Of a stretch of 50,186 bases of DNA, positions 1-9,305 are shown piece by piece. Source of the stretch: an uncultured Bacillota bacterium (lineage in GTDB: Bacteria > Bacillota_I > Bacilli_A > RF39 > UBA660). The DNA lies in the NCBI GenBank assembly GCA_900317975.1, contig ONIZ01000005.1, positions 1 to 50,186 of the forward strand, in the 5' to 3' direction. The position numbers were made by a program, and so were the translations under genes. The notes beneath the pieces are model-generated. The model was not told the origin of the DNA, made no database searches, and saw only the letters and a program-made list of their open reading frames with translations. Position 1 is the stretch's first letter, and each line of letters begins with the position of its first letter.

Positions 1-96
<96 letters not shown>

Positions 97-144
97 AAAA
101 TAAAGTTTGTTATTTGTATAATTTCCTAGCTACTCGAAATTGAC

Positions 145-168
145 GTTTTGCTTAGTTTTCAAAGATCA
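145..168 (-). promoter_or_regulatory. boxA-type antitermination element in the rRNA leader
   Basis: The minus strand reads TGATCTTTGAAAACTAAGCA, very close to the Bacillus rRNA leader boxA (TGCTCTTTGAAAACTAAA). It lies between the P2 promoter and the 16S start. In this family boxA recruits NusB/S10 and other Nus factors, protecting rRNA transcripts from premature termination. nusG is also in this window. Identification rests on sequence match and position. Confidence 0.8.
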
Positions 169-198
169 TTTTGCACTCCAAACTTGAGTTGCATTAAT

Positions 199-227
199 AA
201 TATACCAAATTAATTTTTTTAAGTCAA
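199..227 (-). promoter_or_regulatory. rRNA promoter P2
   Basis: On the minus strand a -35 box TTGACT (227-222) and a -10 box TATATT (204-199) are separated by exactly 17 bases. The bases after the -10 (ATTAATGC) are identical to those of the rpsL promoter. It lies about 100 bases upstream of the 16S 5' end, just ahead of boxA. Confidence 0.85.
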
Positions 228-359
228 CATATTTTTACAAAAGTTTTCTTAAAAGTTTTACATTAAATTTGGACATTTTTTTACAGCGATATTTAAGTAT
301 AAATTAAATTCTTTTAGTCAAGAATTCAAATTTATTTTACACTCGCTCGCTGTTCCAAT

Positions 360-388
360 AATATACCAAAACGCATTGATAAAGTCAA
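360..388 (-). promoter_or_regulatory. rRNA promoter P1
   Basis: A second TTGACT (388-383) and TATATT (365-360) pair with a 17-base spacer lies 161 bases upstream of P2. The two promoters share GG immediately before the -10 box and ATT after it. Tandem P1/P2 promoters are usual for Bacillota rRNA operons. The stretch 228-359 between P1 and P2 contains no gene, only AT-rich leader sequence. Confidence 0.85.
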
Positions 389-460
389 CAAAATTTTAAT
401 GTTTTTTTTGGAAACAACACGATAAGTTGTAAAACAAAATCTTGAATTTTCAAAGTCAAA

Positions 461-498
461 AAAAAAGACAAAAAATTTGAAAATTTTTTGTCTTTTTT
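461..498 (-). terminator. Terminator after smpB
   Basis: An uninterrupted inverted repeat of about 18 bp (461-478 against 481-498) centred on GACAAAAAATTT lies immediately before the smpB stop codon in plus coordinates, so just downstream in transcription. Both flanks are A/T-rich, so it could work in both directions. It separates the secG-smpB operon from the rRNA promoters. Confidence 0.85.
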
Positions 499-934
499 AA
501 TAATTTTTTATAGTTTTATTTATTTCACGTTTAATATCTCTATCTTTTATAGTTTGTCTCTTATCATATTCTTTCTTTCCTCGACAAACTCCTAGTTCAC
601 ATTTAAGAATATTTTTTTTGAAATATAATTTTAAAGGAACAAAAGTATATCCACCTTTTTCTTTATATTTAATTAACTTTTTTATTTCTTTCTTATGTAA
701 TAAAAGTTTTCTATCCCTTGTTTCTTGATGATTAAAAATATTTCCTTCTTTATATTCACCAACAAACATATTTAATAGAATTACTTCATTATTCTTAATA
801 ATAGCATAACTATCTTTAATATTAGCACTACCATTTCGAATAGATTTAATTTCTGTACCAGTTAATACTATTCCAGCTTCAAATGCTTCATCTATAAAAT
901 AGTCAAACTTTGCTCGTCTATTAATTATCTCCAT
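497..934 (-). CDS. smpB: SsrA-binding protein SmpB
   Basis: This 145-residue protein has the usual SmpB length. The N-terminal part (INRRAKFDYFI, GTEIKSIR) is the OB-fold core that binds the tRNA-like domain of tmRNA. The C-terminal GKKEYDKRQTIKDRD-REI tail is the basic helix that enters the mRNA channel. Together with tmRNA it rescues stalled ribosomes. The ATG is preceded by AAGGAG; the stop codon of capA overlaps this ribosome-binding site, so translation is probably coupled. It is the last gene of a secG-rnr-capA-smpB group; rnr and smpB act in the same quality-control pathway. The tmRNA gene itself is not visible in the window. Confidence 0.97.
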   Translation of the reverse strand: MEIINRRAKFDYFIDEAFEAGIVLTGTEIKSIRNGSANIKDSYAIIKNNEVILLNMFVGEYKEGNIFNHQETRDRKLLLHKKEIKKLIKYKEKGGYTFVPLKLYFKKNILKCELGVCRGKKEYDKRQTIKDRDIKREINKTIKNY

Positions 935-939
935 CTAAA

Positions 940-2133
940 TCACTCCTTAGATAACCCCCATTGGAGTTGTGGATATCTGCTACTAACAACATCTTTATAT
1001 TTAGCATAGTAATTTTGATAACCAGGTAATATTGTATCATTTAAAGATGAATATGTATATAATTTAAAATTAGAATTATAAGTGTTACCAGGTCTATTAG
1101 CCCCAGTATATACAAGTTCTGCTTTAGGATTAATAACAAAACTAGAAGAAGTACCATCAATATTATCTATTTTAAGAATACTAACTTCAGCCATCAATCC
1201 AGTTAATCTTTCCACACCATCTTGATCACTTATAAAATTACCTAAAGAATATATAACAAAAGTTTTACCATCATTTATATATTCAACAGGCTCAACTACA
1301 TGTGGATGAGCTCCTATTATTAAATCAACACCTAAAGAACTTAAATAATCAGCTTCATGAGCTTGAGCACTACTAACCCCTAAAGAATATTCAGTACCCC
1401 AATGCATTGCAACAATAACAACGTCAACTTTATCTCTAACTTTTTCTATATCAGCCTTAGCCTTTTCTTCAGAATACTCATTAGATAGATATGATTTTCC
1501 TGCAGGAGTATTTAATCCATTATTCCACATAGTATATGAAAAGAAAGCATACTTAATACCATTTTTTTCATAAATTCTAACTTCATTTCTTTCTTCTTCA
1601 GAAGACCATTGTCCACTAGTGATTATACCCGGATGATTCTTCCAATAAGAAACAGAACTTAAAACCCCTTTTTCACCTTTATCCATAGTATGATTAGTAG
1701 CTAAACTAACTAAATCAAATCCGCAATCGATAAAAGCATCTCCAACTTCATAAGGTGAATTAAACATAGGATAACTAGAAAGCCCAAGCTCAGTACCACC
1801 AAGAATTGTCTCTTGGTTATAATAAGCCAAATCATATTGACTAATAATAGGCTTCATGTTTTCAAGCATAGGTTTAAAATCATAACCCCCATCACTTGTT
1901 TTAGCATCTCTATACACACCATAATGAATAAGCGCATCACCTACCATAACTAGATCAAAAGATTGAAGTTTTGGCACTTTTCCCATATCTTTAAATAACC
2001 CAAGTTCAGCATCTTTAGATTTTGAAGCATTTAAAGCAACACTAAACATGCCAACAACTAGAATTATTAAAATAAACAAAATAACAAATCCTAAAGGTTT
2101 AATTTTCTTTCTTATTTTCACTCTCTTTTTCAT
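940..2133 (-). CDS. CapA family membrane-anchored metallophosphatase-like protein
   Basis: This 397-residue protein has a lysine/arginine-rich start and one hydrophobic anchor (about residues 14-35), leaving an extracytoplasmic domain. Motifs of the PGA_cap/CapA calcineurin-like fold are present in order: GDALIHYG (D66, H70), YNQET (106-109), LATNHTMDKG (N147, H148), MHWGTEY (H244), IIGAHPHVVEP (H276, H278) and YSLGNFI. CapA proteins are linked to poly-gamma-glutamate capsule, but no capB or capC lies nearby, so a different surface substrate is as likely. The ATG lies inside the end of rnr with a 35-base overlap; AAGGAAG seven bases upstream supports this start. A capA between rnr and smpB is not the usual arrangement. 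Confidence 0.85.
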   Translation of the reverse strand: MKKRVKIRKKIKPLGFVILFILIILVVGMFSVALNASKSKDAELGLFKDMGKVPKLQSFDLVMVGDALIHYGVYRDAKTSDGGYDFKPMLENMKPIISQYDLAYYNQETILGGTELGLSSYPMFNSPYEVGDAFIDCGFDLVSLATNHTMDKGEKGVLSSVSYWKNHPGIITSGQWSSEEERNEVRIYEKNGIKYAFFSYTMWNNGLNTPAGKSYLSNEYSEEKAKADIEKVRDKVDVVIVAMHWGTEYSLGVSSAQAHEADYLSSLGVDLIIGAHPHVVEPVEYINDGKTFVIYSLGNFISDQDGVERLTGLMAEVSILKIDNIDGTSSSFVINPKAELVYTGANRPGNTYNSNFKLYTYSSLNDTILPGYQNYYAKYKDVVSSRYPQLQWGLSKE

Positions 2134-4240
2134 TTTCTAACTTCCTTACAATTTCAAAGTCAATTTCTCTTTTCTCTTTAGATGCCCTTACTACTTTAAT
2201 TCTTATTCTTTCACCGATAGTATATTTTATCTTACTTTTTTCCCCAACTAAACACATATGTTCTTCATCAAAGTGGAAAAAGTCAGGCATATCTCGAACT
2301 GGAACTAACCCCTCTATAAGATTATCTAATTGAACAAACATACCAAAATTAGTAACTGATGAAATCATTCCATCAAATTGCTCCCCTATATGATTTTCCA
2401 TATATTCAGCCATTTTCAAATCATCAACTTCACGTTCACAATCAACAGCATTTCTCTCTCTTAAACTACATTGTTCAGCAATAAATGGCATCTTAGCTTC
2501 CCATTTATTTACAATTGCCTCACTTAAATTACCATCAAATAAATATTGATGTAATAATCTATGAACAGTAGTATCAGGATATCTTCTAATAGGAGAAGTA
2601 AAATGAGTATAGCATTGACTTCCTAATGCATAATGGCCTAAATTAATTTCTTTATAAATAGCCTTTTGCATACATCTTAACAACAAAGTAGATAAAATAG
2701 GAAATTCTTTTTTATCATGTAATTGTTCTAAGATATATTGAAGTGCGGTAGGTCTAGTATCTTTAGGATCTCCTTTAACACTATAACCCAAACTAGAAAC
2801 AAATCTTAGAAAATCAGAAATCTTATCTGGTTGAGGAACTTCATGAACTCTATAGATAAATGGTAAATTCATAAAATAAATATGAGTAGCTACACATTCA
2901 TTAGCAGCAATCATAAAATCTTCAATTAACTTTTCACCTTCACCTCGATAGCGTCTCTTTATTTCTATAGGTTTACAATTTTCATCAACTATTATCTTAG
3001 CTTCATCTACATCAAAATCTATATAACCTCTTTTAACTTTCATCTTACGTAATATATGTGCTAAATCATTCATTTCTCTTAGACTTTTTTCAAATTCTTT
3101 ATAATCCTCCGCAACAATATTTCTTTCTAAAATATCATTAACTTTATTATAAGTCATTTGTTTTCTAGATTTTATTACACTAGGAAATAATTCATAGTTC
3201 AATTGTTTTCCTGAACCATCAAACTCCATAACACAACTTATAGCTAAACGTTCAACCTCAGGATTCAAAGAACAAATACCATTAGATAATTCATGAGGTA
3301 ACATAGGTATAACTCTATCAACCAAATAAACACTAGTTCCACGATTATAAGCTTCTTTATCCAAAGGAGAATCTTCTTTAACATAATGACTAACATCTGC
3401 TATATGAACACCTAACTTATAATGACCATTATTCATCTTCTCAATACTTATAGCATCGTCAATATCTCTAGTATCATCACCATCTATAGTAAATATTTCT
3501 TCTCCAGTCAAATCTCTTCTTCCCTCTTTTTCTTCAGGAAGAACTTCCATAGGAATATTTTGAACTTCTTCTTTAACTTCTTCAGGAAAATCAACATCAA
3601 ATTTGTATTTATAAACAGTAGATAAAATATCTACTCCAGGATCATGTTTATGACCAATTATTTTGCAAACTTTACCTTTAAATCTATAATTACTAATCTT
3701 CTTAGTTAATTCAACAACAACTTTATGACCATCTACAGCATTTAAAGAATCTTCTTTATTAATTTCAATATCTAATTTAATTTTATCTCCATCAAGTTTT
3801 AAATGACCCAATCCCTTACTATCAAAGTTAATTTCACCTATATATTGCTCAACGTTTCTTTTAATTATTTTAAGAACTCTTCCCTCAAGTCTATCAATAT
3901 TCATCTTACTAGTTATTTCAACTAATACTTCATCATCATGAATAGCTCCATTCATATTATCTTGATCAATATAAATATCATCAGCTACTCCATCTAATTC
4001 TACAAATCCAAAACCCTTTTTATTAACTCTCATAATTCCTTTTCTTAGATGAGAGTTTTCAATTAACATATATCTATCTTTTTTTGTATGATAAACAATA
4101 TTTTCTTGTTCTAATTCATTTAATACTTTTAACAACTCTTCTAAAGATTCAGCATCTTTAATATTAAGCCTATTTTGAATATCATAAACATCAAGGCTTT
4201 TATCATCATTTCTTAATATATTTAAAATATCATCTTTCAT
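2099..4240 (-). CDS. rnr: Ribonuclease R (3'-5' exoribonuclease)
   Basis: This 713-residue protein has the full RNase R layout: N-terminal winged helix, two cold-shock domains (about 60-210), the RNB catalytic domain with the metal-binding aspartate cluster FTIDGDDTRDIDDA (about 250-265), and a C-terminal S1 domain (about 625-700). It degrades structured RNA and tmRNA-tagged mRNAs, which fits its linkage to smpB. I chose the ATG at 4240, preceded by AAGGTGAT; a longer GTG start at 4249 would lie inside that ribosome-binding site. Its 3' end overlaps capA by 35 bases. The acidic/basic C-terminal tail is short. Confidence 0.97.
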   Translation of the reverse strand: MKDDILNILRNDDKSLDVYDIQNRLNIKDAESLEELLKVLNELEQENIVYHTKKDRYMLIENSHLRKGIMRVNKKGFGFVELDGVADDIYIDQDNMNGAIHDDEVLVEITSKMNIDRLEGRVLKIIKRNVEQYIGEINFDSKGLGHLKLDGDKIKLDIEINKEDSLNAVDGHKVVVELTKKISNYRFKGKVCKIIGHKHDPGVDILSTVYKYKFDVDFPEEVKEEVQNIPMEVLPEEKEGRRDLTGEEIFTIDGDDTRDIDDAISIEKMNNGHYKLGVHIADVSHYVKEDSPLDKEAYNRGTSVYLVDRVIPMLPHELSNGICSLNPEVERLAISCVMEFDGSGKQLNYELFPSVIKSRKQMTYNKVNDILERNIVAEDYKEFEKSLREMNDLAHILRKMKVKRGYIDFDVDEAKIIVDENCKPIEIKRRYRGEGEKLIEDFMIAANECVATHIYFMNLPFIYRVHEVPQPDKISDFLRFVSSLGYSVKGDPKDTRPTALQYILEQLHDKKEFPILSTLLLRCMQKAIYKEINLGHYALGSQCYTHFTSPIRRYPDTTVHRLLHQYLFDGNLSEAIVNKWEAKMPFIAEQCSLRERNAVDCEREVDDLKMAEYMENHIGEQFDGMISSVTNFGMFVQLDNLIEGLVPVRDMPDFFHFDEEHMCLVGEKSKIKYTIGERIRIKVVRASKEKREIDFEIVRKLENEKESENKKEN

Positions 4241-4258
4241 TAGTATCACCTTATTAAA

Positions 4259-4267
4259 ATTATAGCA
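4259..4267 (-). promoter_or_regulatory. Extended -10 promoter for rnr inside the secG terminator region
   Basis: The minus strand reads TGCTATAAT, an extended -10 element with a perfect TATAAT (4264-4259). It follows directly on the U-tract of the secG terminator; no good -35 is visible. A transcript starting here would have only a short leader before the rnr ribosome-binding site. The same arrangement occurs before cysS. Confidence 0.5.
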
Positions 4268-4270
4268 AAA

Positions 4271-4295
4271 TAAAAAAGACTTTAAAAGTCTTTAT
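4271..4295 (-). terminator. Terminator after secG
   Basis: The hairpin AAAGACTT-TTA-AAGTCTTT (4293 to 4275 on the minus strand) is followed by a T-rich run. It lies two bases after the secG stop codon. It may be partial, with rnr also read through from the secG promoter. Confidence 0.75.
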
Positions 4296-4519
4296 TAAAT
4301 AAACATAGCAACTAAACTTATAGCAAAAAAAGCTAAACCAAGGATTAACGTTAAACGACTAATAAATAACTCTGATCCTCTCTCTTTTCTATTAGTAAAT
4401 AAAGTAGAGGTATCACCACTAATAATTCCAGAAGTAGTTTCAGCTTTTCCTGCTTGTAATAAAACTAGTATGATTAAAACTAATGAAATAACTAATAAAA
4501 TAATTTCTATTGCGTTCAT
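4295..4519 (-). CDS. secG: Protein translocase subunit SecG
   Basis: This 74-residue protein has two hydrophobic helices (about 4-22 and 54-73) joined by a polar loop containing a GKAETTSGIISG-like stretch, the SecG signature. It assists SecYE in protein export at the membrane. The start is the ATG at 4519, with GGGAGGG six bases upstream; an upstream start at 4534 would include that ribosome-binding site. It heads the secG-rnr-capA-smpB group. The secG-rnr-smpB order is common in Bacillota. Confidence 0.93.
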   Translation of the reverse strand: MNAIEIILLVISLVLIILVLLQAGKAETTSGIISGDTSTLFTNRKERGSELFISRLTLILGLAFFAISLVAMFI

Positions 4520-4545
4520 AACTAACCCTCCCAATAACGAATATT

Positions 4546-4574
4546 ATCATACCACAGAAGATCAAAGATTTCAA
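4546..4574 (-). promoter_or_regulatory. Promoter of the secG operon
   Basis: On the minus strand, -35 TTGAAA (4574-4569) and -10 TATGAT (4551-4546) are 17 bases apart and end about 27 bases before the secG start. It lies back to back with the femAB promoter; the two -35 boxes are only 18 bases apart. Confidence 0.75.
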
Positions 4575-4592
4575 CAAAAAACAAAATATAAG

Positions 4593-4622
4593 TTGAAAGA
4601 AATTAAAGTACTATGATATAAT
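4593..4622 (+). promoter_or_regulatory. Promoter of the femAB-like gene
   Basis: On the plus strand, -35 TTGAAA (4593-4598) and a perfect -10 TATAAT (4617-4622) are 18 bases apart. They are followed 28 bases later by the ATG with AAGGGAG. This is the only clear plus-strand promoter in the window. Confidence 0.75.
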
Positions 4623-4649
4623 TAACCTGAATATAAGGGAGTATAGAAA

Positions 4650-5888
4650 ATGAAAGTAGTAAATCTAAACGAATCACAATTTGATAATTTTGCTATTAAT
4701 CATAAGTATAGAAGTTATTATCAAACTTCGATGTATGGAAACCTAATTAAAAATTTCGGTTATAAAGTACAATATTTAGGAATTATAAATGATAATAACA
4801 AATTAGTTGGAGCAACTTTAATTATGTACAAAGAAGTATTTATGAAAAACAAAATTGGTTATGCTCCTAGAGGCATTTTATTTAATTATGATAACGTAGA
4901 AACCATTCCGGAAATGGTAGAGGTACTAAAGAAAGCATTATCAAAACAAAGTTATATGTTATTAAGAATGGACCCTTATATTGCAGCATCAATAAGAAAT
5001 TATCAAGGTGAAATATTAAATTTAAATAATAAAGTTGATGATATTACTGAAGCCCTAGTAGATCAAGGTTTCGAATTTAAAGGTAAAACAGTAAACTTTG
5101 AAGGAGAAAAACCTAGATGGGAATCAATAGTTTTATTAAATAATGATATAAGAGTTTTATTTGAAAGTTTTGATAAAAGAACAAGAAATAAAATAAGAAG
5201 AGCTTCATCACTAGGAATAGAAGTAAAAAAAGATGAAACAAAAGATTTAAAATACTTATATAATTTTATTAGAACAAAAGATAATAAACCATTATCATAT
5301 TATCAAGAATTACTAAAATCATATGGAAATGATACTGAAATATATTATGCAACTATAAATACAGAAACATTTATAATAAATGCAAGAAGAACATATGAAA
5401 AAGAAATGGAACAAAACAATAACTTACAAGAAATTATACAAGATCCAACAATAGGAGAAAAATCAAGAAATGATTACTTAAATAGAAAAATGGAATCAGA
5501 TTCTTTATTACAAATATATAAAAACAATATGATTTTATCCACAAAACTATTAAAACAATATCCAAATGGAATTCCAATAGCTGGAGCATTGATTATTAAA
5601 TATGATAATGCAGCATATGAATTTATTGAAGGTGTAGATGATAGATATAAACAATTAAATGCTAGTTATCTACTAAAATGGAAATTAATAGAAGATTATA
5701 ATAATCAAAAATTAAAATATTTAAATTTAAATGGAATTGTAGGAGATTTCCAAAACAAAAGCAAATATAGTGGTTTAAATGAAATGAAGTTAGGATTTAA
5801 TTCTACTGTAGTTGAATATATAGGAGAATTTGACTTAACTATTAATAAGTTCACTTTAAACTTATATAAAAACTTAAATAAAAAATAA
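4650..5888 (+). CDS. FemAB/FemX-family aminoacyl-tRNA-dependent peptidoglycan bridge transferase
   Basis: This 412-residue protein matches the Fem family: two acyltransferase-like halves (N-terminal YYQTSMYGNLIKNFGYKVQYLG, then KIGYAPRGILF and KRTRNKIRRASSLGIEV) interrupted by a charged helical arm (about 248-300) typical of FemA/FemX. The C-terminal half has GAL-IKYDNAAYEFIEGVDD and KYSGLNEMKLGFN. These enzymes move amino acids from tRNA to the lipid-linked peptidoglycan stem peptide, so the cell should have a murein wall. It is the only rightward gene here, between convergent tuf and divergent secG. AAGGGAG lies eight bases before the ATG. Which residue it adds cannot be told from sequence. 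Confidence 0.9.
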   Translation: MKVVNLNESQFDNFAINHKYRSYYQTSMYGNLIKNFGYKVQYLGIINDNNKLVGATLIMYKEVFMKNKIGYAPRGILFNYDNVETIPEMVEVLKKALSKQSYMLLRMDPYIAASIRNYQGEILNLNNKVDDITEALVDQGFEFKGKTVNFEGEKPRWESIVLLNNDIRVLFESFDKRTRNKIRRASSLGIEVKKDETKDLKYLYNFIRTKDNKPLSYYQELLKSYGNDTEIYYATINTETFIINARRTYEKEMEQNNNLQEIIQDPTIGEKSRNDYLNRKMESDSLLQIYKNNMILSTKLLKQYPNGIPIAGALIIKYDNAAYEFIEGVDDRYKQLNASYLLKWKLIEDYNNQKLKYLNLNGIVGDFQNKSKYSGLNEMKLGFNSTVVEYIGEFDLTINKFTLNLYKNLNKK

Positions 5889-5889
5889 A

Positions 5890-5921
5890 AATACATACCT
5901 AATTAGATATGTATTTTTTTT
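5890..5921 (+). terminator. Terminator after the femAB-like gene
   Basis: The inverted repeat AATACATA (5890-5897) and TATGTATT (5908-5915) is followed by a T-run to 5921, just downstream of the femAB stop codon. It faces the tuf terminator. Confidence 0.8.
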
Positions 5922-5953
5922 AAAATAAGAAAAGAGAAACATAAGTTTCTCTT
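5922..5953 (-). terminator. Terminator of the str operon (after tuf)
   Basis: On the minus strand, AAGAGAAAC-TTAT-GTTTCTCTT (5953 to 5932) is followed by a T-rich tract. It ends the rpsL-rpsG-fusA-tuf transcript about 15 bases after the tuf stop. Confidence 0.85.
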
Positions 5954-5968
5954 TTAAATACTAATTAA

Positions 5969-7153
5969 TTAACCAGTAATCTTAGTAACACTACCAGCAC
6001 CAACAGTATGTCCACCTTCACGAATAGAGAATTTTGTTCCTTCTTCTAAAGCGATTGAGTGAATTAATTCTACTGACATAGTTACATTATCTCCAGGCAT
6101 TACCATTTCAGTACCTTCTGGTAAAGTAATTACACCAGTGATATCTGTAGTTCTGAAATAGAATTGTGGACGATAGTTGTTGAAGAATGGAGTATGACGT
6201 CCACCTTCTTCTTTGCTTAATACGTAAACTTGAGCTTCAAATTTACTATGTGGAGTAACTGTTCCAGGTTTAGCTAATACTTGTCCTCTTTGAACTTGTT
6301 CACGAGAAATACCACGTAATAGAACACCAGCATTATCTCCAGCTTCAGCAAAGTCTAATTGTTTACGGAACATTTCAATTCCAGTAACAACTGTCTTTTG
6401 AGTTTCCTTAATACCAACAATTTCAACTTCTTCATTCAATTTTAATGTACCACGTTCAACACGTCCAGTAACAACTGTACCACGTCCAGTGATTGTGAAT
6501 ACATCTTCAATACTCATTAAGAAAGGTTTATCAGTATCTCTTTCAGGAGTTGGAATCCATTCATCAACTGCATCCATTAATTCATTAATTGCAGGAACCC
6601 ACTTTTCATCACCCTCAAGAGCTTTAAGAGCAGAACCTCTAATAATTGGAGTATTATCTCCATCGTAATCATATTCATTTAATAGATCACGAATTTCCAT
6701 TTCTACTAAATCTAATAATTCTGGATCATCAACCATATCACATTTGTTCATGAAAACAACCATTTTAGGTACTCCAACTTGACGAGCAAGTAAGATATGT
6801 TCACGAGTTTGTGCCATAGGTCCATCAGTAGCAGCTATAACTAAGATAGCTCCATCCATTTGAGCAGCTCCAGTAATCATGTTTTTAACATAGTCAGCAT
6901 GTCCTGGGCAGTCAACATGAGCGTAATGTCTCTTATCAGTACTATACTCTACATGAGCAGTATTGATAGTAATACCACGTTCTCTTTCTTCTGGTGCTTT
7001 ATCGATATTAGCGAAATCAACAGCTTCGTTTCCGTTTTTACCAGCTAAAACTTTAGTAATAGCAGCAGTTAAAGTAGTTTTACCATGATCTACGTGTCCA
7101 ATTGTACCAATGTTAACATGTGGTTTTGAACGATCAAATTTTTGCTTTGCCAT
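5969..7153 (-). CDS. tuf: Elongation factor Tu
   Basis: This 394-residue GTPase delivers aminoacyl-tRNA to the ribosome. The G motifs are intact: GHVDHGKT (19-26), the switch II DCPGH, and NKCD. Domain 2 and 3 sequences such as [24 protein letters not shown] are canonical. It is the last gene of the str operon; fusA lies 70 bases upstream, and that gap contains a good promoter of its own. The ribosome-binding site AAGGAGGA precedes the ATG. Only one tuf copy is in the window. Confidence 0.99.
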   Translation of the reverse strand: MAKQKFDRSKPHVNIGTIGHVDHGKTTLTAAITKVLAGKNGNEAVDFANIDKAPEERERGITINTAHVEYSTDKRHYAHVDCPGHADYVKNMITGAAQMDGAILVIAATDGPMAQTREHILLARQVGVPKMVVFMNKCDMVDDPELLDLVEMEIRDLLNEYDYDGDNTPIIRGSALKALEGDEKWVPAINELMDAVDEWIPTPERDTDKPFLMSIEDVFTITGRGTVVTGRVERGTLKLNEEVEIVGIKETQKTVVTGIEMFRKQLDFAEAGDNAGVLLRGISREQVQRGQVLAKPGTVTPHSKFEAQVYVLSKEEGGRHTPFFNNYRPQFYFRTTDITGVITLPEGTEMVMPGDNVTMSVELIHSIALEEGTKFSIREGGHTVGAGSVTKITG

Positions 7154-7185
7154 AAATTTTTCCTCCTTATTTATTTACAACATAT

Positions 7186-7214
7186 ATTCTATCGAATATT
7201 TAATTTTTTTTCAA
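7186..7214 (-). promoter_or_regulatory. Internal promoter for tuf
   Basis: In the fusA-tuf gap the minus strand has TTGAAA (7214-7209) and TAGAAT (7191-7186) with a 17-base spacer, ending about 33 bases before the tuf start. It would allow tuf to be transcribed above the level of the rest of the operon, which fits the known excess of EF-Tu. Confidence 0.65.
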
Positions 7215-7223
7215 CTATTTTTA

Positions 7224-9293
7224 TTAATTTCCACTCTTTTTGATTATTTCTTCTGCAATGTTCTTTGGAACTTGTTCATAGTGATCGAAGAACATAACAA
7301 ATGTTGCACGTCCTTGAGTGTTAGAACGTAAGTTAGTAGCATATCCAAACATTTCTGCTAAAGGAACCATTGCACTTAACTTAACAGCATTTCCTTGAGA
7401 TTCTTGACCTAAAGGTTTACCACGACGAGAAGTTAAATCTCCCATAACGTTACCAAAATATTCTTCTGGAGTAGTTACATCAACCTTCATAATAGGTTCA
7501 AGTAATACAGGATTACAATTGTTCTTAATTTCTTTAACAGCTAATGAAGCAGCAACTTTGAAACTCATTTCATTAGAGTCTACATCATGGTAAGAACCAT
7601 CATGTAATGTAGCTTTAATATCAATCATAGGATATCCAGCAACAACACCAGTTTGTAATGCTTCTTGGATACCTTTGTCAACAACAGGAATATATTCACG
7701 AGGAACAACTCCACCTACAACTTCGTCAACAAATTCATATCCCTTATCAGGATTAGGTTCAAATTTAACCCAAACATGTCCGTATTGTCCACGTCCACCT
7801 GATTGTTTAATATATTTACCTTCACAATCACCCATATTAAGGATTGTTTCACGATAAGCAACTTGTGGAGCACCAACATTAGCTTCAACATTAAATTCAC
7901 GTTTCATACGATCTACTAATACATCTAAGTGTAACTCACCCATACCAGCTATAACTGTTTGACCAGTTTCATGATCAGTATGAACCTTAAATGTTGGATC
8001 TTCTTCAGCTAACTTTTGTAATGCTAAAGCCATCTTATCTTGATCAGCTTTACTCTTAGGTTCAACAGCTAATTGAATAACTGGTTCAGGAACTACTAAA
8101 CTTTCAAGAATAATAGGTTTCTTTTCATCACATAAAGTATCACCTGTAGTAGTATTCTTTAAACCAACTGCAGCAGCAATATCTCCAGTATAAACATCAG
8201 ATATTTCTTTTCTGTGGTTAGCATGCATTTGAAGAATACGACCAATTCTTTCCTTAGTATCTTTTGTAGAGTTTAATACATATGATCCACTAGTTAAATG
8301 TCCTGAATAAACTCTAAAGAAAGTTAAACGTCCAACGAATGGATCTGTCATAACCTTAAATGCTAATGAAGCAAAAGGTTCAGAATCACTAGGTTTTCTT
8401 TCAGTTTCATTTCCATTTAAATCAGTTCCTTTAACAGAATCAATATCTAATGGACTTGGTAAATAATCAATAACTGCATCTAATAAAGGCTTAATACCCA
8501 TATTACCCAAAGCAGTTCCACACATAACTGGGAAGAATTCAGCTTGTAATGTACCTTTTCTAATAGCAGATTTAATCATTTCTACTGTAACTTCTCCACC
8601 ATCTAAATAAGTCATCATCATGTCATCATCAAATTCAGCTACAGCTTCAATTAATTCTGCTCTCTTTTCTTCAGCAATATCTTTTAATTCGCTAGGAATT
8701 TCTATTTCTTTAGCAGTTTCATCTTGCTTACCATCGAATTCTAATGCTTTCATAGTAACAAGATCAATAACTCCTCTAAATGTATCTTCAGAACCAATTG
8801 GCCATTCGATAGGTTTAGCATTAACTCCTAAACGATCTTTAATAGTTTTTAAACTATATTCAAAATTAGCTCCCATCTTATCCATCTTATTTGCAAAAAT
8901 AATTCTAGGAACTTTAAATTCTGATGCTTGTCTCCAAACAGTTTCAGTTTGAGGTTCAACACCAGCTTGTGCATCTAATAAAGCTACTGCTCCATCTAAT
9001 ACACGTAATGAACGAGAAACTTCAATTGTAAAATCAACATGTCCAGGAGTATCTATAATATTTAAACGATAACCCTTCCAATGAGCTGTAGTAGCAGCAG
9101 AAGTGATAGTAATACCACGTTCTTGTTCTTGAGCCATCCAGTCCATTTGAGATTCCCCATCATGAGTTTCACCGATTTTATGAGTTACCCCTGTATGGAA
9201 TAAGATTCTTTCAGTACAAGTAGTTTTACCTGCATCAATATGAGCCATTATTCCGATATTTCTTGTCTTTTCTAAAGACGTATCTCTTGCCAT
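7224..9293 (-). CDS. fusA: Elongation factor G
   Basis: This 689-residue translocation GTPase has AHIDAGKTT (17-25), the RGITITSAA switch I, DTPGHVDF and NKMDK motifs, followed by the beta-barrel, the S5-like domain IV (GGRGQYGHV) and the C-terminal EF-G_C region ([14 protein letters not shown]). The length is standard. It lies 12 bases after rpsG, with AAGGAGA before the ATG, in the order rpsL-rpsG-fusA-tuf. Confidence 0.99.
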   Translation of the reverse strand: MARDTSLEKTRNIGIMAHIDAGKTTCTERILFHTGVTHKIGETHDGESQMDWMAQEQERGITITSAATTAHWKGYRLNIIDTPGHVDFTIEVSRSLRVLDGAVALLDAQAGVEPQTETVWRQASEFKVPRIIFANKMDKMGANFEYSLKTIKDRLGVNAKPIEWPIGSEDTFRGVIDLVTMKALEFDGKQDETAKEIEIPSELKDIAEEKRAELIEAVAEFDDDMMMTYLDGGEVTVEMIKSAIRKGTLQAEFFPVMCGTALGNMGIKPLLDAVIDYLPSPLDIDSVKGTDLNGNETERKPSDSEPFASLAFKVMTDPFVGRLTFFRVYSGHLTSGSYVLNSTKDTKERIGRILQMHANHRKEISDVYTGDIAAAVGLKNTTTGDTLCDEKKPIILESLVVPEPVIQLAVEPKSKADQDKMALALQKLAEEDPTFKVHTDHETGQTVIAGMGELHLDVLVDRMKREFNVEANVGAPQVAYRETILNMGDCEGKYIKQSGGRGQYGHVWVKFEPNPDKGYEFVDEVVGGVVPREYIPVVDKGIQEALQTGVVAGYPMIDIKATLHDGSYHDVDSNEMSFKVAASLAVKEIKNNCNPVLLEPIMKVDVTTPEEYFGNVMGDLTSRRGKPLGQESQGNAVKLSAMVPLAEMFGYATNLRSNTQGRATFVMFFDHYEQVPKNIAEEIIKKSGN

Positions 9294-9305
9294 TTTTTCT
9301 CCTTC

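Noticed and set aside
240..300. A third rRNA promoter between P1 and P2, with TTGACT near 318-323
   Set aside because: The matching -10 position reads TACTTA or needs a 14-base spacer; the surrounding AATTCTT/AAGAATT repeat is more likely a small leader hairpin.
940..2133. Poly-gamma-glutamate capsule operon
   Set aside because: Only a CapA-like gene is present, with no capB, capC or capD neighbours.
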